Origin: Rhizobium sp. N324
Lineage (GTDB): Bacteria; Pseudomonadota; Alphaproteobacteria; Rhizobiales; Rhizobiaceae
Assembly (NCBI RefSeq): GCF_001664485.1
Contig: NZ_CP013630.1
Location: forward strand, 3,789,501 to 3,853,500
Direction: 5' to 3'
DNA: 64,000 nt
A program made the translations under genes and the position numbers. The notes under the pieces were generated by a model. The model ran no database searches. It was not told where the DNA came from and saw only the letters and a program-made list of their open reading frames with translations. Below, one piece after another: positions 41,324 through 50,624 of this stretch (position 1 is its first letter; the number at the start of each line of letters is the position of its first letter).

Positions 41324-41597
41324 AATAAAGGGGAAGGTGACCGCCGACCCGCGAGACCGGGTCCTGGCGATCGAGGCCGTGACGAAGGCGATTTGCCAAG
41401 AAACCGGCCAAGATCCAGCCGAAGGCGTCATGATGCTCCTGACTGCGGCCGCTCACCTCATGGCTGTCTACTCGGGAAAATCCGCAGACCAAAACATCAT
41501 GACTCTGGCCAGTTGCCTTGGCAACGCGACCGTCGCCGCTGATGATTTCTTCAAGCTAAAGACAGTAACCATCGCATCGGAGGCAGCGAACTGCTGA
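41313..41597 (+). CDS. Hypothetical phage protein, 94 residues
   Basis: Starts MEIEIKGKVTADPRDRVLAI and contains a mostly helical AVTKAICQETGQDPAEGVMM, LLTAAAHLMAVYSGKSADQN pattern. It overlaps the preceding gene by 11 bases and shares one base with the next (TGATG). No family recognised. Confidence 0.55.
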   Translation: MEIEIKGKVTADPRDRVLAIEAVTKAICQETGQDPAEGVMMLLTAAAHLMAVYSGKSADQNIMTLASCLGNATVAADDFFKLKTVTIASEAANC

Positions 41598-42109
41598 TGG
41601 CCACCGAGGCGGAAAAGCGCAAGCTCGAGCAGATCCGGCTTTCGCTGGAAATGGTCGGCCGCGACTGGTGGGCCGAGGCAGACGGCGAGGCCACCCGCCT
41701 GATGGTGCGCGATCCGACCGACGACCTGCCGCGGCCGATCGCCACCTTCGCGGCCGATGCGCCGGCCGCCTTCATCACCTTCATCGTCGCCGCGGCCGAC
41801 GCGACGGCACTGACGCTCGATCTCCTCGATCGCTGCCGCCGCGCCTATCACGAGCTTGCCGGCAGCCAGCCGAAGCCGAAGCGCTACGCCGCCGAATGCG
41901 CGATGAAGTGCAAGAACGACCAGGCCTTCCGCCAATACCTGATCGAGCGCCACGCTCTGCCCGATGCCACCGATTTCGAGCGCATCAAGACGAAGATGCA
42001 TTTCATCCTGCGCATTGAATCGCTGAACGATCTCGACACCGACCAGGCTGCGGCCGGCCGCTGGAGAGATTTCCGCAGCGCGTTTGAACAATGGAGGCGC
42101 GGGAGATGA
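41597..42109 (+). CDS. Hypothetical phage protein, 170 residues
   Basis: Starts MATEAEKRKLEQIRLSLEMV. A beta-rich region with DWWAEADGEATRLMVRDPTD is followed by a helical part (RYAAECAMKCKNDQAFRQYL). The pattern recalls phage proteins with an ERF- or Rad52-like start, but no motif confirms this. ATGA-coupled to the next small frame. Confidence 0.5.
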   Translation: MATEAEKRKLEQIRLSLEMVGRDWWAEADGEATRLMVRDPTDDLPRPIATFAADAPAAFITFIVAAADATALTLDLLDRCRRAYHELAGSQPKPKRYAAECAMKCKNDQAFRQYLIERHALPDATDFERIKTKMHFILRIESLNDLDTDQAAAGRWRDFRSAFEQWRRGR

Positions 42110-42450
42110 TGCCTCCGGATCCGCTGCTGCTTGATTTCGTCCGCGCTTTGGCGAAAGCTGACGCGCGGCGCGACAGCGCGGCGGCCAGACGGCAGAACGA
42201 GGAAAAAGAATGCAGTCCAAGCGAGCGGCAATCTATGCCCGTTTCTCTACCGATCTCCAGAACGACAGATCCGTCGACGACCAGATCGATCTCTGCCGCG
42301 AATTCGCAGCCAAAAGCGGCTTCGTCGTCGCCAGAACCTATTTCGACAAAGCGCGCACGGGCGCGTCGATTTTCGGACGAGACGGATTACTCAGTCTCAT
42401 GGACGATGCCAAGGCCAACGCCTTCGACGTCGTCGTCGTCGAAGCTCTAG
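42106..42450 (+). CDS. Small frame before the recombinase
   Basis: ATG 42106 overlaps the previous stop (ATGA). The first 35 residues (MMPPDPLLLDFVRALAKADA, RRDSAAARRQNEEKE) look like a real small helical protein. From 42210 on the frame runs inside the recombinase gene in another frame and becomes Ser-rich, so the true product may be shorter or absent. Low confidence in the 3' part. Confidence 0.35.
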   Translation: MMPPDPLLLDFVRALAKADARRDSAAARRQNEEKECSPSERQSMPVSLPISRTTDPSTTRSISAANSQPKAASSSPEPISTKRARARRFSDETDYSVSWTMPRPTPSTSSSSKL

Positions 42451-43829
42451 ATCGCCTCTCGCGCGACCAGGAGGATCTCCCCGGCATTTACAAGCGGCTG
42501 ACGCATGCCGGCGTCGAGATCATCGCCGTGCATGATGGCGCCGCAGACGCCATTCAGATCGGCATCCGCGGCCTCGTTTCCACCCTGTTTCTGGCCGACC
42601 TCAAGAACAAGATCCGGCGCGGCATGACTGGCGTCATCAAGGACGGCCGTCATGCCGGCGGCCGGGCTTATGGCTATCGGCCGACACCTGGCCAGCCCGG
42701 TGTCATGCAAATCCATGAACCCGAAGCTGAGATCGTCAGGCGCATCTATGCGGAAGTCATCGCCGGCCGGAACTCTCGGGAGATCGCCGGCGCCTTGAAC
42801 CGCGACCTAGTAACACCGCCTCGAGGCGCCACCTGGAATTCAAGTACGATCTGCGGATCGGCACAGCGGGGGAACGGCATTATACGCAACCCGCTGTATA
42901 CCGGACGGATCATCTGGAACCGGATTCGCATGGTGCGAGATCCTGAGACCGGGAAGCGGGTCAGCCGCCCGAACCCGCAGGAAGAATGGCGGGAGGCCGA
43001 CGCGCCGCATCTGGCCCTGGTTGATAACGAAACCTACGAAACCGCATTGGCTATCATCGAAGGCCGCGCCACAAGGCAGGGCGGCATCTCCAACACGCGC
43101 CGGCCGAAGCGGCTGCTCTCCGGCATCCTGCGGTGCGAACACTGCGGCGGCGGCATGTCGATCCATGACAGGCATAAGGATAGCGGCGCTATCAGGATCC
43201 GCTGCAGCCGCGCGACCGAAAGCGGCGCCTGCACCAATGAGCGCCGCTACAGGCTCGACAAGATCGAGGCCGCCGTCATCTCCGGCCTCAAAGAACAACT
43301 GGCCCATCCCGAGCTGCTGGCCGAATATGTGAGGGTCTATCGGGAGGAAAGGCGCGCAGAGATCGCCGACGCGGTCCGGGATAGGGCGGCACTGGAACGT
43401 AAACTGCTCGACCTGAACGGCCAGCTCGATCGCCTGATGCAGGCTTTGACCCGTGGCGTCCTGCCGATTGAAGTCATAGAGGCGCAATATAAGCCGCTCG
43501 AGGGCGAGCGCGATCGCATCAAGTCGCAGCTCGCAACGGTGTCACAGTCTCCAGCCATCGAATTACATCCGCAGGCCTTCGGCCAATATAAGCGAACCGT
43601 GGAAAATCTGGCGGCCAGACTGAACGACCTCGACGACATCACCGGCGCCGAGGTCTTCACCTCATTCCGCGAACTCGTCCACAGCGTCGTCATCAGAGAT
43701 CGGCCGGATGGCCGCGTAGAAGCCGAGGTGATCGGCCACCTATCCGCATTGATTGGAGATCGGGCCGAAATGTTGGGGGGACGTGTGGTAGCGGAGGAGG
43801 GATTTGAACCCCCGACACAAGGATTATGA
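42210..43829 (+). CDS. int: Large serine recombinase (prophage integrase)
   Basis: A 539-residue recombinase. The resolvase domain has catalytic Ser13 in YARFSTD, QIDLCREFAA and VVVVEALDRLSRD. The recombinase domain follows (FLADLKNKIRRGMTGVIKDG). A zinc ribbon (CEHCGGGM, then CSRATESGAC) and a coiled coil (about residues 370-450) come next. The last 15 or so residues (AEEGFEPPTQGL) are encoded by the antisense of the tRNA-Met gene, showing that the gene ends at the attachment site. It would catalyse integration and, with a directionality factor not identified here, excision. Confidence 0.93.
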   Translation: MQSKRAAIYARFSTDLQNDRSVDDQIDLCREFAAKSGFVVARTYFDKARTGASIFGRDGLLSLMDDAKANAFDVVVVEALDRLSRDQEDLPGIYKRLTHAGVEIIAVHDGAADAIQIGIRGLVSTLFLADLKNKIRRGMTGVIKDGRHAGGRAYGYRPTPGQPGVMQIHEPEAEIVRRIYAEVIAGRNSREIAGALNRDLVTPPRGATWNSSTICGSAQRGNGIIRNPLYTGRIIWNRIRMVRDPETGKRVSRPNPQEEWREADAPHLALVDNETYETALAIIEGRATRQGGISNTRRPKRLLSGILRCEHCGGGMSIHDRHKDSGAIRIRCSRATESGACTNERRYRLDKIEAAVISGLKEQLAHPELLAEYVRVYREERRAEIADAVRDRAALERKLLDLNGQLDRLMQALTRGVLPIEVIEAQYKPLEGERDRIKSQLATVSQSPAIELHPQAFGQYKRTVENLAARLNDLDDITGAEVFTSFRELVHSVVIRDRPDGRVEAEVIGHLSALIGDRAEMLGGRVVAEEGFEPPTQGL

Positions 43830-43862
43830 TTCCTCTGCTCTGACCTACTGAGCTACTCCGCC
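43786..43862 (-). tRNA. tRNA-Met (CAT), elongator; prophage attachment site
   Basis: 77 bases including CCA. The acceptor stem GGCGGAG pairs with CTCCGCT (one G-T), the anticodon loop has CAT, and the T-arm GGGGG-TTCAAAT-CCCTC is nearly regular. The anticodon arm GAGGAAT-CAT-AATCC is that of elongator methionine tRNA. The 3' end faces the prophage, so phage DNA probably supplied the 3' part at integration and restored the gene. A second copy of the 3' part is expected at the other prophage end, outside the window. Confidence 0.92.
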
Positions 43863-43998
43863 ACTGGTCAAACGATACCTGCTCGCGAAGCGCTGCGGGC
43901 TCGTGGGATGAGCGGCTTATAAGGTGCGCTTCGGCTTTGTGTCAAGCGCATGATCGAGAAAAACGGTGCGCTTTGCCGCCCGCCCTCTCCTATTGGAT

Positions 43999-45210
43999 TC
44001 AGGCGACGACGGGGCTGGCCAGCAGGGCCTTCAGCGAGGCCTCGGCCGAGGGTTCGCGCTCGGAGCGCTCGATGAAGCCGCCGCCGAAGACCCGGGCGTC
44101 GTCGCCGGGTGCGGAATAAAGCGCGCAGGCCTGGCCGGGGGCGATGCCCGCCTCGCCGACTGTCAGATCGACATAGGCGCCCGTGGCGTCGACATGCAGC
44201 ACGGCGGGTGCCGGCGCCCGTGTCGAGCGGACCTTGGCGTAGCAGGCAAACCCGTCACCGCCGGCAGCCTGAGCAAGGGTCTCGTCGCCCAGCCAATTGA
44301 CGTCACGCAGATGAACGCGGTGCGTTTCCAGCGCCTCCTTCGGTCCGACAATGACGCGGCGCGAGCGGGCGTCGAGAAAGACGACGTAGAGCGGCTCGCC
44401 GGTGGCGATGCCGATGCCGCGGCGCTGGCCGATGGTGAAGTGTAAGATGCCCTCATGAGTTCCAAGGATCCGACCGTCGAGATGGACGATCTCACCGGCG
44501 AGCGCCGCATTCGGCTTCAGCTTAGTGATGATGTCAGAATATTTGCCCTGCGGCACGAAGCAGATGTCCTGGCTGTCGGCCTTCTTAGCGACGACGAGGC
44601 CCATCTCTTCGGCCAGCCTGCGGGTCTCGGCCTTCGGCAGGCCGCCGAGCGGAAAGCGCAGATAGTCGATCTGTTCCTGTGTCGTGGCGAACAGGAAATA
44701 GCTCTGGTCACGATCGGCATCGGCCGGGCGATACAGCGCGCGGCGGCCGGGATGCTCGGGCGACGGGTTCGGCCGCGAGCGGATATAGTGGCCGGTCGCC
44801 AGCGCATCGGCGCCGAGTTCCTTGGCGGTCGCCAGAAGATCGGCGAACTTGACGGTCTGATTGCAGGAGACACAGGGGATCGGCGTTTCGCCGGCAACAT
44901 AACTTTCGGCGAAGGGATTGATCACCGTCTCGCGAAAGCGCTTCTCGTAATCGAGCACGTAATGCGGGATGCCGAGCGTTTCGCAGACGCGGCGGGCATC
45001 GTCGATATCCTGGCCGGCGCAGCACGAGCCGGCGCGGTGAACAGCGGCGCCATGGTCGTATAGCTGCAGCGTAATGCCGAGCACGTCGTAACCCTGCTGT
45101 TTGAGAAGGCCGGCGACGACGGATGAATCGACGCCGCCCGACATGGCGACGACGACACGGGTCTCTTCCGGCTGCTTGTCAAAATCCAGTGTGTTCAACG
45201 GTGGTGCCAA
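43999..45210 (-). CDS. mnmA: tRNA-specific 2-thiouridylase MnmA
   Basis: A 403-residue enzyme that puts the 2-thio group on U34 of tRNAs for Lys, Glu and Gln. The PP-loop AMSGGVDSS is near residue 23. The two catalytic cysteines are in [11 protein letters not shown] (about 112) and [10 protein letters not shown] (about 215). A C-terminal domain with [10 protein letters not shown] completes the family length. It is the first host gene next to the prophage. Confidence 0.95.
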   Translation of the reverse strand: MAPPLNTLDFDKQPEETRVVVAMSGGVDSSVVAGLLKQQGYDVLGITLQLYDHGAAVHRAGSCCAGQDIDDARRVCETLGIPHYVLDYEKRFRETVINPFAESYVAGETPIPCVSCNQTVKFADLLATAKELGADALATGHYIRSRPNPSPEHPGRRALYRPADADRDQSYFLFATTQEQIDYLRFPLGGLPKAETRRLAEEMGLVVAKKADSQDICFVPQGKYSDIITKLKPNAALAGEIVHLDGRILGTHEGILHFTIGQRRGIGIATGEPLYVVFLDARSRRVIVGPKEALETHRVHLRDVNWLGDETLAQAAGGDGFACYAKVRSTRAPAPAVLHVDATGAYVDLTVGEAGIAPGQACALYSAPGDDARVFGGGFIERSEREPSAEASLKALLASPVVA

Positions 45211-45413
45211 ATTCTGCGTGGGTCACGATCCGCCCTTGCGCTGCAATTGCGGCGGATTTGCCGATATCAGGCGGGATCGGCCGCCTTCTCGATGAGGAAC
45301 CGATATAGAAAGGATTGCATCGGGACGCAAGAGGCGGCCGCGGATAGCGGTTTTTGGAGTTCCTGGCAAAGCAAGGCGCAGCGGTAGCCACGCCTTGGAA
45401 GCGGGGGTGCGGC

Positions 45414-45515
45414 TCAGGTGCCGATCAGCTTGTTGCAGGCGAATGCGATGCCCGGATTGGCGATGATGGCGGTCAAGAGCGCCAGTCCGATTATCGAGAA
45501 TGAATAGCTTTTCAT
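45414..45515 (-). CDS. Short exported peptide, 33 residues
   Basis: Starts MKSYSFSIIGLALLTAIIAN and ends FACNKLIGT. AAGGAGG lies six to eight bases upstream of the ATG, a very strong ribosome binding site. The sequence is a hydrophobic signal-like helix with an AFA-C end that could be cut or lipidated. Small and unstudied; function unknown. Confidence 0.6.
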   Translation of the reverse strand: MKSYSFSIIGLALLTAIIANPGIAFACNKLIGT

Positions 45516-45703
45516 AAACATCCTCCTTCCAGCCCAGGTGAATTATGCCGGTTCGGCCGCCATTTTCAAAATGACGAATGCTTGAGCGGGGAACCGGCTC
45601 GCCGGAAATCATTCGATAAAATATTTTACCCGCTGTGGAACGTTTCGCTCGATCATGCGTTGCAGGTCGTGAATGTCGCAATCGAATTACTGTGGAGGGT
45701 TTG

Positions 45704-45967
45704 ATGGCCAGGTTCGGAACGACAGCGGATTATACGAGGATCAGACACTGGATCGAGGAGCGCGGCGGCCACCCCGCCCGGATCAAGGATGCCCGGGATA
45801 GCGAAACCGTCGGCGTCGATTTCTCCTCGAAACCGATGGAGGAGATTTCCTGGGACGAATTCTTCCAGGGGTTAGACGGCAGCCGGCTCGCTTTTCTTCA
45901 TCGCACCAAGGCGCAGGACGACGCCGCCCGCCTCGGCCGGATCGTCCGCCGACGCAAGCACCACTGA
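45704..45967 (+). CDS. Hypothetical rhizobial protein, 87 residues
   Basis: Starts MARFGTTADYTRIRHWIEER, with GGAGG upstream, and contains DARDSETVGVDFSSKPMEEI and LAFLHRTKAQDDAARLGRIV. It resembles small conserved alphaproteobacterial proteins of unknown function. It reads opposite to its neighbours and ends at a strong bidirectional terminator. Confidence 0.7.
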   Translation: MARFGTTADYTRIRHWIEERGGHPARIKDARDSETVGVDFSSKPMEEISWDEFFQGLDGSRLAFLHRTKAQDDAARLGRIVRRRKHH

Positions 45968-45990
45968 GTTCTTCCATTCCTCAGCAGCAA

Positions 45991-46020
45991 AAACCCGGCG
46001 CCGTTTCCAGCGCCGGGTTT
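45991..46020. terminator. Bidirectional terminator
   Basis: Perfect 11-bp stem AAACCCGGCGC/GCGCCGGGTTT with an eight-base loop, between the 87-residue gene and serA. The T-rich flank on both strands allows it to end transcription from either side. Confidence 0.85.
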
Positions 46021-46047
46021 TGCTGTTTTCCTTGGAAGGAAGAAACT

Positions 46048-46089
46048 TAAAGCGCGTCGCGGTTAACTTGATTCATGCGACGCGCTTTA
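46048..46089. repeat. Perfect 13-bp inverted repeat
   Basis: TAAAGCGCGTCGC at 46048-46060 and its exact complement at 46077-46089, separated by 16 bases. It lies between the serA stop and the terminator. This may be a rhizobial intergenic repeat or a second terminator-like structure for serA. Confidence 0.7.
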
Positions 46090-46148
46090 GCTCTTTGTTT
46101 ATGCATGTCGTTATCCGGGAACCGCTGCACACTTCCCGGCGACATGAA

Positions 46149-47744
46149 TTAGTCGATATTGAAGGTAAGCAGCTTCGCCTGCCGGATCGCCTGGTGGGCC
46201 GTCAACCGCGCGAGCACGCCCTCATCCACCTCGCCGTCGACATAGAGCAGCGCGATGGCGTCACCGCCCTGCTTGTCGCGGCCGAGCTGGAAGTTGGCGA
46301 TGTTGACGTTGGCAGCGCCGAGCGTCGTGCCGATGAAACCGATCATGCCGGGAACGTCGGTGTTGGTGATGTAGATCATGTGCGAGCCGACATCGGCATC
46401 AAGGTTGATGCCCTTGATCTGGATGAAGCGCGGCTTGCCATCCGAAAACACCGTGCCGGCGACCGAGCGCGTCATGCTCTCGGTCGTCACCGTCAGCTTG
46501 ATATAGCCGTCGAACACGCCCGTCTTGTCGCGCTTGACCTCGGAAAGCACGACGCCCTTTTCCTTGACCATGATCGGCGCCGAAACCATGTTGACGTCGG
46601 CGACCTGCGGGCGGATGAGGCCGGCAAGCACCGCGCTCGTCAACGCCCGTGTGTTCATGTTGGCGGTGATGCCGTCGTAGAGGATCTCGATTTCCTTGAT
46701 CGGCTCCTCGGTGACCTGGCCCACGAAGGCGCCGAGAACATCGGCAAGGCGGATGAAAGGCTTCAGGATCGGCGCTTCTTCAGCGGTGATCGACGGCATG
46801 TTGATGGCGTTGGAGACCGCACCCTTGACGAGGTAATCCGCCATCTGCTCGGCCACCTGGAGAGCGACGTTTTCCTGCGCCTCGGTGGTCGAGGCACCGA
46901 GATGCGGCGTGCAGACGACGTTCGGCAGGCCGAAGAGCGGGCTTTCCTTGGCCGGCTCGACCTCGAAGACGTCGAAGGCAGCACCGGCGACATGGCCGGA
47001 CTTGATCGCTTCGGCGAGAGCCGCTTCATCGACCAGGCCGCCGCGGGCGCAGTTGATGATGCGCACGCCCGGCTTGGTCTTTGCCAGCGCTTCCTTGTTG
47101 AGGATGCCGCGCGTCTTGTCGGTCATCGGCACATGCAGCGTGATGAAATCGGCCCGGGCGAAAAGCTCGTCCAGCTCGACCTTGGTGACGCCCATCTCCT
47201 CGGCGCGCTCCTTGGAGAGGAACGGATCGTAGGCGACGACATGCATCTTCAGGCCGATGGCGCGGGCGCAGACGATCGAGCCGATATTGCCGGCGCCGAT
47301 GACGCCGAGCGTCTTGCCGGTGATCTCGACGCCCATGAATTTCGACTTCTCCCACTTGCCGGCCTGCGTCGAGGTATCGGCTGCCGGAAGCTGGCGGGCG
47401 ACGGCGAACATCAACGCGATCGCGTGTTCGGCCGTGGTGATCGAATTGCCGAAGGGCGTATTCATGACGATGATGCCGCGGCGCGAAGCGGCCGGGATAT
47501 CGACATTGTCGACGCCGATGCCGGCGCGGCCGACGACCTTGAGGTTCTTCGCCCCTTCGATGATCTTTTCGGTCACCTTGGTGGCGGAGCGGATGGCGAG
47601 ACCGTCATATTTGCCGATGACGTCGAGCAGACGGTCCTTGTCCTTGCCGAGTTGCGGTTCGAAATCGACTTCGACGCCGCGGTCACGGAAAATCTGGACG
47701 GCGGTTTCCGACAATTCGTCGGATACGAGAACGCGAGGTGCCAT
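46149..47744 (-). CDS. serA: D-3-phosphoglycerate dehydrogenase
   Basis: A 531-residue NAD-dependent enzyme that starts serine biosynthesis. The nucleotide-binding motif VIGAGNIGS is near residue 145, GVDNVDIPAA near 78, and a C-terminal ACT domain with IYITNTDVPGMIGFIGTTLG would carry serine feedback control. AAGGAGG precedes the ATG at 47744. It follows serC with an 82-base gap, probably in one operon. Confidence 0.95.
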   Translation of the reverse strand: MAPRVLVSDELSETAVQIFRDRGVEVDFEPQLGKDKDRLLDVIGKYDGLAIRSATKVTEKIIEGAKNLKVVGRAGIGVDNVDIPAASRRGIIVMNTPFGNSITTAEHAIALMFAVARQLPAADTSTQAGKWEKSKFMGVEITGKTLGVIGAGNIGSIVCARAIGLKMHVVAYDPFLSKERAEEMGVTKVELDELFARADFITLHVPMTDKTRGILNKEALAKTKPGVRIINCARGGLVDEAALAEAIKSGHVAGAAFDVFEVEPAKESPLFGLPNVVCTPHLGASTTEAQENVALQVAEQMADYLVKGAVSNAINMPSITAEEAPILKPFIRLADVLGAFVGQVTEEPIKEIEILYDGITANMNTRALTSAVLAGLIRPQVADVNMVSAPIMVKEKGVVLSEVKRDKTGVFDGYIKLTVTTESMTRSVAGTVFSDGKPRFIQIKGINLDADVGSHMIYITNTDVPGMIGFIGTTLGAANVNIANFQLGRDKQGGDAIALLYVDGEVDEGVLARLTAHQAIRQAKLLTFNID

Positions 47745-47826
47745 TGTGGCCTCCTTCAAAAGTGTTCAGCGATGAATGAATAGAGATGCGAGGCTCCGCC
47801 CTATGGCGGAGCCGGATGCGATCACG

Positions 47827-49005
47827 TCAGGCTGCCGCCTGAGCGAGCTGCGCCTTCTGTGTTTCGAAGGCCCAGGAAAGCCAGGGCATCAGCTTCTGCA
47901 TGTCGGATGCCTCGATCGTGGCGCCGGCCCAGATGCGCAGGCCGGACGGCGCATCGCGGTAATGGCCGACGTCATAGGCGACGCCTTCCTTTTCCAGCAG
48001 GCCGACCAGACCCTTGGCGAAAGCCGCCTGGCCGACGTCATCCAGCGCCGTGATGTCCTTGTCGACGATCTTCAGGCAGACTGAGGTGTTGGAGGCCGTT
48101 TCCGCGTTGACGGCGAGATTGGCGATCCAGTCGTTGGCCGCGACGAAATCGTGGATGACCTTGGCATTGGCATCGGCACGCGCGATCAGCGCCTTCAGGC
48201 CGCCGAGGCCCTTGGCCCAGACCAGCGCATCGATATAATCCTCGACGCAGAGCATCGACGGCGTGTTGATCGTCTCGCCCTGGAAGATGCCTTCCGTCAG
48301 CTTGCCGCCAGAGGTCATGCGGAAGATCTTCGGCAGCGGCCAGGCGGGCGTATAGGTGACTAGGCGCTCGACGGCGCGCGGCGAAAGAATGATGACGCCA
48401 TGCGCGCCCTCGCCGCCCAGGACCTTCTGCCAGGAGAAGGTGACGACGTCGAGCTTGGCGAAATCGAGTTCCTGCGCGAAAGCGGCCGACGTGGCATCGC
48501 AGATCGTCAGACCCTTGCGGTCGGCGGGAATGAAATCGGCGTTCGGCACGCGCACACCCGAAGTCGTGCCGTTCCAGGTGAAGACGACGTCGCGGTCGAA
48601 ATCGACGGCGGAGAGATCGGGAAGCTCGCCGTAACCGGCTTCGAGCCTGCGCACGTCCTTGAGCTTCAGCTGCTTGACGACATCGGTGACCCAGCCGGCG
48701 CCGAAGCTTTCCCAGGCGAGCATATCGACGCCGCGTTCGCCGAGCAGCGACCAGAGCGCCATTTCGACGGCGCCGGTATCGGATGCCGGAACGATGCCGA
48801 TGCGATAATCCGGCGGCACGTCGAGAATTTCACGGGTAAGGTCGATGGCCTGCTTGAGCTTGCTCTTGCCGACCTTCGCGCGGTGCGAACGGCCAAGGGC
48901 CGCGTCGGAAAGAGCGTCGAGCGACCAACCGGGGCGCTTCGAGCAGGGGCCAGAAGAGAAATGAGTATTATTCGGACGGATGTCCGGCTTTGCGGTCTTC
49001 GCCAT
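47827..49005 (-). CDS. serC: Phosphoserine aminotransferase
   Basis: A 392-residue PLP enzyme of the long alphaproteobacterial type. The catalytic Lys lies in [16 protein letters not shown] (about residue 198), and an N-terminal [11 protein letters not shown] segment and a C-terminal [11 protein letters not shown] segment match the family. It converts phosphohydroxypyruvate to phosphoserine, the step after SerA. The serC-serA order is usual in rhizobia. Confidence 0.95.
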   Translation of the reverse strand: MAKTAKPDIRPNNTHFSSGPCSKRPGWSLDALSDAALGRSHRAKVGKSKLKQAIDLTREILDVPPDYRIGIVPASDTGAVEMALWSLLGERGVDMLAWESFGAGWVTDVVKQLKLKDVRRLEAGYGELPDLSAVDFDRDVVFTWNGTTSGVRVPNADFIPADRKGLTICDATSAAFAQELDFAKLDVVTFSWQKVLGGEGAHGVIILSPRAVERLVTYTPAWPLPKIFRMTSGGKLTEGIFQGETINTPSMLCVEDYIDALVWAKGLGGLKALIARADANAKVIHDFVAANDWIANLAVNAETASNTSVCLKIVDKDITALDDVGQAAFAKGLVGLLEKEGVAYDVGHYRDAPSGLRIWAGATIEASDMQKLMPWLSWAFETQKAQLAQAAA

Positions 49006-49144
49006 GATGCTATCCTCTCAGATAGAAAGCCCTTCGTTGGGGAAGGGTGTCCCGCCGCCGTGTGTATGGATAGCAGGCGTCATAGTCAAGATCGAAGTGT
49101 CGCAGAGAGAGGATATTTTGACGCAGGCACGCTTGACGCAGCAA

Positions 49145-49168
49145 AAAGCCGCCCGGGCGGGCGGCTTT
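49145..49168. terminator. Bidirectional hairpin after the outer-membrane protein gene
   Basis: A 10-bp perfect stem AAAGCCGCCC/GGGCGGCTTT with loop GGGC, followed on the minus strand by more T. It lies between the beta-barrel gene and serC and would end transcription of the former. Confidence 0.8.
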
Positions 49169-49188
49169 CTGATGGGCGCGAATTGAGC

Positions 49189-50025
49189 TTACTTGTAGAC
49201 CGCCGGCTGCAGCGGAATTTCCGGCGGCGGTTCGTAGCTCGTCTGGGCGCATCCGCCGAAGAGATAGCGGCCACCGACGCGGACTTCATGGGCGCTGAGC
49301 CCCTTGTCGCGGCCCGGACCGCCATTTTCGGCATAGCCGAACATGTTGCCGCCGTCGACATGCAGGTATCGGTAGCCGACATCGGCCTTGAAGTTGCAGG
49401 TCACGTCGACCGAGGCGCCGGCCATGAGGGCGTAAGTAAAGCGCCAGTTGCCCTTGCCGCCATGGGTGACCTGATCGTCGCAGAAGCTGCCGTCATCGGC
49501 GCAGGCGACGTTGCGCAGGTTCTTCCACTTGACGTAGGAGCCACCGATACCGGCGCCGACATAAGGCGTAACGTAGCCATAGGTGCCGAGATCGACATAG
49601 GCGTTGGCAAGCAGCGTATAAGCCGTCAGCGAAGAGCGGTCGCTCGACGTGCAATCCACCAGCGGGAAGCCGCACTGCCCGACCGTCGAGCCCTTGAAAT
49701 CAGCCTGCGTCAGATAGTCGAAGGTCAGATCGGTGCGCAGATAGCTATTGATCTGATAACCGACACCGCCGCCGATCGTCCATGCGTCGTCGAGGTCAGC
49801 GTCGTCGAAATCGACCTCGGTGGCGTTGCTGCCCTGGAAATACCGGGCGCCGCGCAGATCGGTAAAGGCATAGCCGACATCGCCGCGCAGGTACCAGCCG
49901 GTCGCTTCGCTGACCGCCACTTCGGGCGGCTGCTCCGGGATAGGCTCAGCGGGGGCGAGGTCCGCGGAATAGGCATGTGTCGCGATCAACAATGCGGCGA
50001 AGATGCCGGACAAGCTTCTTTTCAT
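49189..50025 (-). CDS. Outer-membrane beta-barrel protein
   Basis: A 278-residue protein with a signal peptide (MKRSLSGIFAALLIATHAYS, cut near residue 20) followed by a Pro/Glu linker and an eight-stranded barrel-like pattern with aromatic and Gly-rich strands (YLRGDVGYAFTDLRG, TPYVGAGIGGSYVKW, VGGRYLF). It resembles the porin-family OmpA-like barrels of rhizobia. The start 50025 was chosen because the signal peptide begins there; the upstream extension has no signal character. Confidence 0.8.
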   Translation of the reverse strand: MKRSLSGIFAALLIATHAYSADLAPAEPIPEQPPEVAVSEATGWYLRGDVGYAFTDLRGARYFQGSNATEVDFDDADLDDAWTIGGGVGYQINSYLRTDLTFDYLTQADFKGSTVGQCGFPLVDCTSSDRSSLTAYTLLANAYVDLGTYGYVTPYVGAGIGGSYVKWKNLRNVACADDGSFCDDQVTHGGKGNWRFTYALMAGASVDVTCNFKADVGYRYLHVDGGNMFGYAENGGPGRDKGLSAHEVRVGGRYLFGGCAQTSYEPPPEIPLQPAVYK

Positions 50026-50410
50026 GGATCCCACTCCAAAATCCGTTGGGTCGGCAGGCTTCAAGTCGCTGCCAGACTGATACGCTTCGGATGGATAATG
50101 AATGGGAAACGTTAAAAGCTGCTTAACCACGATTATTTACCGTAGATCTTGAAGCTTCAGGTAGAGGAAACATGGATTGCTGCGGTAAGTCTTTGAGAAG
50201 ACGCCCTGACGAGACCTTGGCTGGATAACGAACCAACTCTTCCCGTGATCTTCATCTGGCCGCGTCACGACATACAATCGTCATCCGGCGGGTGATAAAT
50301 TGATGAGGGGTGGGCTGGGTTGATCCTTGCGCTAGATCTTCTGCCGTAGAGCATGGCGTCGAACGAAACCTCACGAGCAAAGCACGCCCATTAGCCACAC
50401 GGCACGATCA
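50026..50410. other. Gene-free region upstream of the beta-barrel gene
   Basis: About 385 bases with no gene supported on either strand. It should hold the promoter of the outer-membrane protein gene, but no -35/-10 pair stands out. Confidence 0.5.
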
Positions 50411-50553
50411 GCCCTCATCCTGAGGCGCCCCGTAGGGGCCTCGAACGACGGGGGGCGGTTGGCTGCGCAGTCACAGCCATCCGAATTATTGGATAGTACA
50501 CCAGTGGCCGGCCTCGTCCTTAGAGGCCCCTTCGGGGCGCCTCAGGATGAGGA
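50411..50553. repeat. RIME-like palindromic repeat pair
   Basis: A unit at 50411-50450 (CCTCATCCTGAGGCGCCCC, then GGGGCCTCGAACGACG) and a second in the opposite orientation at 50511-50553 (ending GCGCCTCAGGATGAGG) frame about 60 bases. They match the rhizobial intergenic mosaic element type. They sit between the outer-membrane protein gene and glmM. Confidence 0.8.
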
Positions 50554-50624
50554 CGGAGAGAGGACGTCGCCCATCCTCCGAGACCCGCCAAGCTTGTCGC
50601 CGAGCCCGATCTGTCTTCAAAGAA

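Larger units (their letters stand above)
1..43862. mobile_element. Siphovirus-like prophage, right part (left end outside window)
   Basis: A continuous set of phage genes runs from tail-tip proteins at the left edge to a serine recombinase that ends inside a tRNA-Met gene. Terminase, portal, protease, HK97 capsid, tape measure, repressor, cro-like gene and recombinase are all present, so this is a prophage rather than a gene-transfer-agent cluster. Lysis genes and the left attachment site are not seen and should lie left of position 1. The right boundary is taken as the tRNA gene; the exact crossover point is not visible. Confidence 0.93.

Noticed and set aside
46020..47783. A 587-codon open frame opposite serA
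   Set aside because: It is rich in Asp, Arg and Gly, as expected for an antisense shadow, and lacks a ribosome binding site or recognisable domain.
48400..50115. A 571-codon open frame opposite serC and the outer-membrane protein gene
   Set aside because: It spans two genes and a terminator on the other strand and shows only shadow-like composition.
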